DNA from: a virus
Reading direction: 5' to 3' (one strand)
IMG/VR virus record: IMGVR_UViG_3300042887_002362
Location: 1 to 38,276 of that record
Length of the DNA stretch: 38,276 bases
The notes beneath the pieces were generated by a model. That model did not search any database. It was not told the origin of the DNA and saw nothing but the letters and a program-made list of their open reading frames with translations. Shown one piece after another: positions 32,203 to 38,276 of this stretch; position 1 is the stretch's first letter, and each line of letters begins with the position of its first letter. Both the position numbers and the translations under genes were made by a program.

Positions 32203-35200
32203 TTAATGGTGACGCATATTCATTACAACAATTCGATACTGCATCTTTCCATTGTTTGGTAGGTGCGTAATTTACAGGAAATGTACTTGTTAATTCCGCA
32301 TATGTAATTGGATTTATACTACATAATCTAATCAAAGGTAGTGTTAAATCATAACAAGACATTGCTTTCCATGACCAACAAAATTCGCCGCCACAATTTG
32401 AACTGTTTGAACTACCATCAGAACTATTACTACTAGCGGGTGTGACATCTAAGTTTTCTTTTAATTTAAGCAATGAATTATATATTTTTGAAAGTTCTCG
32501 ATTTATTACACTTGGAACATGGAATTCATTAGTGCCAATTTTTAATTTTTCATATTCTACATCGTCTTCAAATATGGAAATATCATCATTTGATAGTGGT
32601 ATTAGAGAAAAATATTTAGCCATTCCTCTAGCTGTTTGTTCTGTAACTAATACAAATTTACCATTTAAAGAATTTCTAAATGTTTTTATGTTTTGTGCTG
32701 TTCTATTCAGGGCTAAATTGTAATTTAAATCTGTAGCAAATTCTTCTTTTTTTAATAAAATTTGATCTATTGTCCAATATTTTGCTTCCAATCCATCTCC
32801 AATTTTATAAAGTTGTACAAAATCTTGAAATCTCAATATAGATGTTTTTGTTGATATGTTTATTCCTCTATTTGAGGAAAATCTACATGATGTAAATTCT
32901 AATCCTGTTACTGTTGGTAAATTGAAAGTTGTTACATATTCTCCTAAAGATGTATATTTAAAAACATTCAATTTTGTTACGATGTATAAAAATTCACCAC
33001 TTTCATCAAATGATAATTTTACTATTTCGGATGTTCCAATTTCGGATGTTTCGAAAGTTGAATATACATTATCAGAAAAAGTATCAAATATGTGTACCTT
33101 TAAATTTTTTGTTATTATATATAATAGACCTGTTTCATGAACAGCCATGTTTAATATTTGATCATTTTCTAAAACATTATCATAGTATGTATGTACCCAT
33201 GATAAATCTGAGCTATATTGTTTTACGCAATTATTATTATAATCTAAAACATATACATAATCATTATTAAAACATAATTCAGATGGAAAATCAAATTTTG
33301 ATGTGTCATTTATTGCTCCAATTGTTCCGACAGATAAGACCAACGAAAATATCGGATTATCAATATCAGAAAAATCTAAATCGAATCTATATATTCTGTT
33401 TTTAATAGAATCTGCTACATATATAGTAGATTCATCTGAGTTCAATACTATAGATCTAGGATCAAAAAATAAATCATCCAGATCCGAAGCATTTAAAAAT
33501 TTTATTTCCTTACAATTTTTATCGGTTTCAAAAAGCCTAAATTTATTTTCATCTAAGACATAAATATATTTTCCAAAGAATATATCTTTTATATTTGTAA
33601 AATAAGAACTTCCAATGTTTGTAGTGTATGTTGGAACATCATAAAATTCAGAACCATATGATTGCGTATACCATCTTATACCACCTGATTGATTTTCTCT
33701 ATTAGAACCCATCCATCCATAATAATGACTAGGTGCAAAACTATTCATTGTTTGTATGTTATTTTTTAGATAATTTAAATTATCATTTATTCTTATTAAA
33801 GCTGTGTTAAAAATATCAGCATCACCAAATTCATTTGGCTGTATTTGTATATCATTTAATGTATATGGTAATTCCAAAATAGATTCGCTGATAATTCTAA
33901 CAGATTGTTCGTCGTAATTTTGCCATTTATTTTTTATCACGAATGGTATTTTTTCTATAAAAGTTTTTTTACTAGAATTTTGATATATGGCACTATATGT
34001 TACATAAAAAGTACCAAGGTCTGTAAATGTATTATAGAATGTTTCACTTTTTAATTTTATTTGATTTGTTTTTCCGCCAAAATTTACAGCATATGCTGAA
34101 ATTGGATTAACACTATATTCCGGTGTTTTAAATTGTACAAATACTGTATCTCCTGATAATGCATAAAAAGTGTTTAAAAATATCTCAGGTTGAGTTGATG
34201 TTGTATATGCTACAAGAGTTTCCCAGGTTGATCTATTATTAATATTAATTTGTTTAGAGTCCCATAAATCTCCACCATAACGAAGTCCTAAATTTCCGGT
34301 ATTGATAGTATCAAAAGTAGATTCTGGTATTTTTATATTTAGATTAGAACTTGCATTTAAATATAGTGTATTTTTATTAACATCGCTAACTCTTAAAGGA
34401 GACATATCATCTCCAGGTTTTATCGAAAAAACTTTATAAATACCATCAACCGCAGGTAGTTGTTTTTGAGAAATCCATTTAGGTGTAGATAATGTATATA
34501 CAACAGTAGAAGAATCTGTCAAAATTTTAGCTGGTGTATTTAAAGGATTTGTTTTAAATTTTTGCTGTATAAAAATATTTCTACTAAAATCTAAATCGAA
34601 TGATGTTATGATAGCACTAAAAGTATGAGTTATACCGTTATAGTCCACTATTTTTGGGTTTTGAAAAAATAATTGATTAGATGGTGTATTTAAATTATAT
34701 GGTATAGATTCAGCTGTTATGTTGTAACTTCTCGTTATCAATACGCCACTTTCTAATGCTCTATAATATAAAGGGGTATTATATGGATAATATTTATTAT
34801 ATGCTGATAAATATATTGTAGTGCCAGTAGTAGATTCTAAACGAGTACTATAATCTATAGTAATATTTTTTATATTATCATTATATATATAATTTTCACT
34901 ATCTTTTAATATTTTTTTAGTCGGTCCTTCTGCATATACAAATCTATCAAAAATACCATCAGAAGAAACCGAAAAACTTTCTGTTTTTGATTTCTTATAT
35001 GAATAAGCTGTCGGTGATGTTGCTAAGGTATAATTAGATGAATTTACGATAGTTATTTGATCACTATTTTTCCAAGTGTATTCTGGATATGTTATAAAAT
35101 TTAATTTTTTATTAAAAACAGATGCATCTATTTTATACAAAGTTACAGTTTTTGTTATATCGTGTCTAGAATTCCATGTTGGTGTTTTAGCACCTTTATA

Positions 35201-37942
35201 CGTGAGAGTTAATTCATATTTTCCGAGAGTTGTTAAATTATAAACAGGTTGTAATATGTTTTGTATTGTTGCCGCACCATTTGGGTCTTTCATTGACCAC
35301 TCTATAGAAGTATATGCGAGATTTGGATCAATGTATGGTATACATATATAATTTGTAGTTTGAGTAGATGACCTTGTTAATGTATTTTGTTGTTTTTTAG
35401 TATCTAGTAAAATTTCATTTTGAAATGCAAAATATGCTATTTTAAAATCTGCGCTTGCTACACTTTCAGCCGGAAAGTCATCAAGATCTATTTCATAATT
35501 TCCATATATATTATCAGATGTGTTTGTAGCATTTACTGTAATACTTATTTTATTTAAATTTGGGTTTGTTGATCTTTGAGGTTGTATGAAAAATTTTAAA
35601 CTACTCAATAATTGACTTTTTGATGATTCTCCTTTTTCATAATAATTTCCGTTCTGAAATCTAGCAGTAATCGGAGCAGTAATGCTACTAAATCCAGTTG
35701 GTGCATTATCAGGTGTATATGTATATGACCAATAAAGTTCTTCATTTAGTGGTAAATTCACAATTCGATTTTTATATGGTACTAATGCCTCTAAAGTTAT
35801 TGTTCTTATTTCACCAGAGTTATCTAAACTTATTTTTGGATTTATTAATAATTTTTTATCGACAAAAGCATTATAAAAAAATGTATCAGTAGTTATGCTG
35901 GCAGATTTATTTTGTTTTGTTGAATATAATGTTATGGTGGTCGGCGTTCCACCATATCCAGAAACTCTAACTGCCCATGATGTATTATTGTATGTAACTA
36001 ATGTATTATTTGTTAAATAATTTACAGGAGAGTATTTACCAGTAGAATCTTTAGAAAGATAATTTATTTTAACATTAGAATTAAATGGAGAAACTGTCCA
36101 TTTAATTGTCGTGTCTCGTAAATCAAGTCCTGGTGCTATTGCGTCTGTTACCATCGAATCCGCTGATATATCTATATAATCATTATCTTCTTTAATTGTG
36201 TTAACAACAAGATCATATGTTGGAGGTTGAAATTTTCCGGTTAATCTTATTTTAGATGCTAAAAACCCATCTTTTAAACCACACACTGTAGACATTTTTG
36301 GCCTGATTGTTAAAACTGGGTTACCTACATATGAAGGCGGATTCTCTATTTCTAAAACACTGGCATCATTAGCATCGAGCCAAGTTGGAGATGTGAGATC
36401 ATATATTGTTCGAACTCCTGCTTTTTTATAATAAACTGTTATATCAGACAATAAATCATCTGTAGTAAATTCAGGTTGAAAAAATATTTTTTCATCTACG
36501 TTTGAATATGTTGATAATTCAAGTTGCATCGTACCGTAATCAGCATAAAGAGAAGTTTTTGCTGAGAAAGATACTTGTGTTGTATCTGTAATTGGTTCTG
36601 TTACTAGATAAAAATCTAAATTTGATTTTTCGGTTGCATTTGTTAATGTATTACTTTTTATAGCGGCACTGTATGTGTAATAATATGGAGGATATTTTGT
36701 AACAAATGTTACTGTGTCATTTTTTTGAGATGTTGATAATGATACTGCTGCTCCTATATTTGTTTTAGTATATGCTGGTGTACCGTGTATATAATATGAA
36801 TCAAGAGTTCCTATTACACTTTCTCTGGAATATAAAAATGTATCAGAATCTAATATATATGAAAATCCCAATTCTTTATTTGTTGCACTCACAACACTAA
36901 CAGTTGTTGTTCCGACTTTTTTAGTTTTTTGGTAGTATTTAACTGTTCCTGAATTTAGATATACTACAGCACTTAACATTGAACATGAAGAATTTGTTAT
37001 CGGTATATTGACATTGTTAGATGATTGAACATATGAAAATGTTTGAACATTTTTATCAACTATGGGGTAATAATAAAATACTAAATTTGAAGTATATGGG
37101 TTAGTTGCCTCTAATTCGTCTGTATATTTATAAAGCAATGTTTCTAGATATATCTTATTATACGGGTTTCCATTCGCATCATCTTCAGTTAAGCTATTCC
37201 AGTATGAAAAACCACCATTTATAAAAAAGAAATCATTTCTTAATTTTTTATAATTTAATTCTGGTTGTAAATTTATATTAGAATAGTCTCCAACGGAAAA
37301 AGTTTTTTTAATTATAGTTTGATTTGCGCTAATATCATACATCAATGATACGGGATTGCTAACATTGTTATATATATAATCAAAATTTCCAGGTCCTTTT
37401 ATATAATTTTCATGTGCATTCGGCGCAGCGTTTTCAGATTCTGGTATAGGAACATTAAAATAGTTAACAACATTATCCATTATTACAGCAGATGTTGTTA
37501 ACACATAACTATCAACACCACCAACCGTTATTTTTTTTGCGCTTACTGGATATAGAAATAAACGTTTTGGAAAATTTACAAAACTATAAAGGGTTTTACT
37601 ATTATTCCCAAACATTTTAAAAAAATGACTGAATGGACCATATTCATTTTTTCTTATTTCTGATAAATCTAATGTTAATTTAGAAGATGCATCGTTCCAA
37701 GATATAAGGGTTTCTCCCCCGACTTCGGATTGACCTATATTAGTGTAACTAAAAAAAGATGCATTTTTATGTATATTATCAATTTCTATAGTCGGATTTT
37801 TAATATAAAAATATTTTGAGGTATAAGAATAGTCGTTGATAGCACCAAGACTAAACATATTTGGTGTTATGGGCGTTATGTCATATTTCTCATGTGGCCA
37901 TGATCCAACTACATTTATATTATATCCTTGCTCAAAACCCAT
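32198..37942 (-). CDS. Giant virion protein with Ig-like repeats and C-terminal beta-propeller (1914 aa)
   Basis: The longest gene here. Residues 1-1400 are a chain of beta-sandwich, probably Ig-like segments. Two related stretches are visible near 487-580 (FFQPEFTTDD ... YDLTSPTWLDANDASVLEI) and 1124-1220 (FIQQKFKTNP ... YTLSTPKWISQKQLPAVDG), which suggests internal duplication. About 1445-1710 forms an NHL-type propeller (DPRSIVLNSDESTIYVADSI, KNRIYRFDLD, FPSELCFNNDYVYVLDYNNN). Next come a coiled helical stretch (ELSKIYNSLLKLKENLD), a Ser-rich linker (SSNSSDGSSNSSNCGGEFCW) and a Cys-containing tail. No enzyme motif is visible. It is probably a long tail or baseplate appendage. TCTAAATA at 37962-37955 is a near match to the late box, 12 nt before the ATG. 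It is followed by the fibre gene. Confidence 0.75.
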   Translation of the reverse strand: MGFEQGYNINVVGSWPHEKYDITPITPNMFSLGAINDYSYTSKYFYIKNPTIEIDNIHKNASFFSYTNIGQSEVGGETLISWNDASSKLTLDLSEIRKNEYGPFSHFFKMFGNNSKTLYSFVNFPKRLFLYPVSAKKITVGGVDSYVLTTSAVIMDNVVNYFNVPIPESENAAPNAHENYIKGPGNFDYIYNNVSNPVSLMYDISANQTIIKKTFSVGDYSNINLQPELNYKKLRNDFFFINGGFSYWNSLTEDDANGNPYNKIYLETLLYKYTDELEATNPYTSNLVFYYYPIVDKNVQTFSYVQSSNNVNIPITNSSCSMLSAVVYLNSGTVKYYQKTKKVGTTTVSVVSATNKELGFSYILDSDTFLYSRESVIGTLDSYYIHGTPAYTKTNIGAAVSLSTSQKNDTVTFVTKYPPYYYTYSAAIKSNTLTNATEKSNLDFYLVTEPITDTTQVSFSAKTSLYADYGTMQLELSTYSNVDEKIFFQPEFTTDDLLSDITVYYKKAGVRTIYDLTSPTWLDANDASVLEIENPPSYVGNPVLTIRPKMSTVCGLKDGFLASKIRLTGKFQPPTYDLVVNTIKEDNDYIDISADSMVTDAIAPGLDLRDTTIKWTVSPFNSNVKINYLSKDSTGKYSPVNYLTNNTLVTYNNTSWAVRVSGYGGTPTTITLYSTKQNKSASITTDTFFYNAFVDKKLLINPKISLDNSGEIRTITLEALVPYKNRIVNLPLNEELYWSYTYTPDNAPTGFSSITAPITARFQNGNYYEKGESSKSQLLSSLKFFIQPQRSTNPNLNKISITVNATNTSDNIYGNYEIDLDDFPAESVASADFKIAYFAFQNEILLDTKKQQNTLTRSSTQTTNYICIPYIDPNLAYTSIEWSMKDPNGAATIQNILQPVYNLTTLGKYELTLTYKGAKTPTWNSRHDITKTVTLYKIDASVFNKKLNFITYPEYTWKNSDQITIVNSSNYTLATSPTAYSYKKSKTESFSVSSDGIFDRFVYAEGPTKKILKDSENYIYNDNIKNITIDYSTRLESTTGTTIYLSAYNKYYPYNTPLYYRALESGVLITRSYNITAESIPYNLNTPSNQLFFQNPKIVDYNGITHTFSAIITSFDLDFSRNIFIQQKFKTNPLNTPAKILTDSSTVVYTLSTPKWISQKQLPAVDGIYKVFSIKPGDDMSPLRVSDVNKNTLYLNASSNLNIKIPESTFDTINTGNLGLRYGGDLWDSKQININNRSTWETLVAYTTSTQPEIFLNTFYALSGDTVFVQFKTPEYSVNPISAYAVNFGGKTNQIKLKSETFYNTFTDLGTFYVTYSAIYQNSSKKTFIEKIPFVIKNKWQNYDEQSVRIISESILELPYTLNDIQIQPNEFGDADIFNTALIRINDNLNYLKNNIQTMNSFAPSHYYGWMGSNRENQSGGIRWYTQSYGSEFYDVPTYTTNIGSSYFTNIKDIFFGKYIYVLDENKFRLFETDKNCKEIKFLNASDLDDLFFDPRSIVLNSDESTIYVADSIKNRIYRFDLDFSDIDNPIFSLVLSVGTIGAINDTSKFDFPSELCFNNDYVYVLDYNNNCVKQYSSDLSWVHTYYDNVLENDQILNMAVHETGLLYIITKNLKVHIFDTFSDNVYSTFETSEIGTSEIVKLSFDESGEFLYIVTKLNVFKYTSLGEYVTTFNLPTVTGLEFTSCRFSSNRGINISTKTSILRFQDFVQLYKIGDGLEAKYWTIDQILLKKEEFATDLNYNLALNRTAQNIKTFRNSLNGKFVLVTEQTARGMAKYFSLIPLSNDDISIFEDDVEYEKLKIGTNEFHVPSVINRELSKIYNSLLKLKENLDVTPASSNSSDGSSNSSNCGGEFCWSWKAMSCYDLTLPLIRLCSINPITYAELTSTFPVNYAPTKQWKDAVSNCCNEYASPLI

Positions 37943-37978
37943 AGTATTATATAATATTTAGACAAATCATTCGATTTA

Positions 37979-38276
37979 TCAATCATCTAGCAGACCCAAA
38001 CCTTTATATAATTCATAGTTGAAAAATATATCCAATAGCCCTTCATCTTTATACCAATCATCTGTGGTTGAAAGTTGTCTACTAATTGTGGTTTGATCAC
38101 TATTCCAATCTATTAAATTTTCTATTATTCCACCATTCCAATGTGGTACAAAATTATAAAATTCATAATATAATTGCCATTCATCTCCCAAACCAAGAGA
38201 GGTCGCTAATGTATTTATTGTATATTCATTTGCAAAATCTATAGTACCTGTTTGTATTAATTTATAATCATTTATA
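37979..38276 (-). CDS. C-terminal part of a structural gene cut by the right edge
   Basis: The minus-strand frame is open from the right edge to the stop at 37979, about 99 codons. A TTG at 38191 could be read as a start but the frame continues upstream without a stop (INDYKLIQTGTIDFANEYTI), so the true start lies outside the window. The visible part is rich in Trp, Tyr, Asp and Leu (GLGDEWQLYYEFYNFVPHWN; LLDIFFNYELYKGLGLLDD) with no motif I recognise. It lies 36 bp before the giant gene and probably belongs to the same structural cluster. Confidence 0.6.
   Translation of the reverse strand, partial: INDYKLIQTGTIDFANEYTINTLATSLGLGDEWQLYYEFYNFVPHWNGGIIENLIDWNSDQTTISRQLSTTDDWYKDEGLLDIFFNYELYKGLGLLDD

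Noticed and set aside
38189-38191. TTG start for a 70-aa gene at the right edge
   Set aside because: The frame stays open and protein-like upstream to the edge, so this is an internal codon of a truncated gene.
1-38276. tRNA genes or other structured RNAs
   Set aside because: I saw no cloverleaf-compatible GC-containing intergenic segment; gaps are short and AT-rich. A tRNAscan or Infernal run would settle it.

Overview
The window reads as an interior piece of a large, AT-rich tailed-phage genome. It most resembles the marine T4-like myoviruses (cyanophage and pelagiphage type), seen through their virion structural and adhesin genes. The evidence is dense packing (start/stop overlaps of 1-4 nt), several very large beta-rich proteins (1914, 1501, 1140, 707, 674 and 657 aa), glycine-rich receptor-recognition type adhesins, a tail-fibre-like protein, short hypothetical genes, and NATAAATA boxes like T4-type late promoters before several transcription units. 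I see no rRNA, tRNA, integrase, transposase, CRISPR array, capsid, terminase or replication gene. The host cannot be named. Almost no gene has a purine-rich Shine-Dalgarno sequence, which fits a host that starts translation without one, but this is inference.

Layout: (1) 1-5480, minus strand: an incomplete gene made of 41-aa cysteine-containing repeats (open through the left edge), a 674-aa probable fibre protein, and three small unknown genes, one carrying 54-bp tandem repeats. (2) 5526-8675, minus strand: small non-structural genes, namely a SAM-dependent methyltransferase, a Cys-rich zinc-ribbon-like protein, a 252-aa protein of a family seen in marine phages, and several unknowns. (3) 8689-12437, minus strand: three adjacent related structural proteins, the last fused to a glycine-rich domain, plus a polyQ protein. 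(4) 12467-18304, plus strand: a mosaic glycine-rich adhesin and a 1501-aa protein with an intact von Willebrand factor A (VWA) metal-binding site. (5) 18301-19004, minus strand: a small membrane protein and an unknown. (6) 19082-22234, plus strand: a ferritin/Dps-like small protein and two glycosyltransferases. (7) 22255-38276, minus strand: a long structural run with a LamG protein interrupted by a beta-propeller, two unknown beta-rich proteins, two paralogous glycine-rich adhesins, a tail-fibre-like protein, a 1914-aa Ig-like/propeller giant, and the C-terminus of another gene cut by the right edge.

Working together (inference): most of the window probably encodes the virion periphery (baseplate, fibres, adhesins) that contacts the host. 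The glycosyltransferases and methyltransferase could modify host glycans or these surface proteins. The most unusual signals are a cysteine-rich cassette placed at the same point in three glycine-rich adhesins, a 41-aa repeat shared by two distant genes, a LamG domain split by a propeller, and a leucine-rich-repeat/EGF-like extension on one adhesin.
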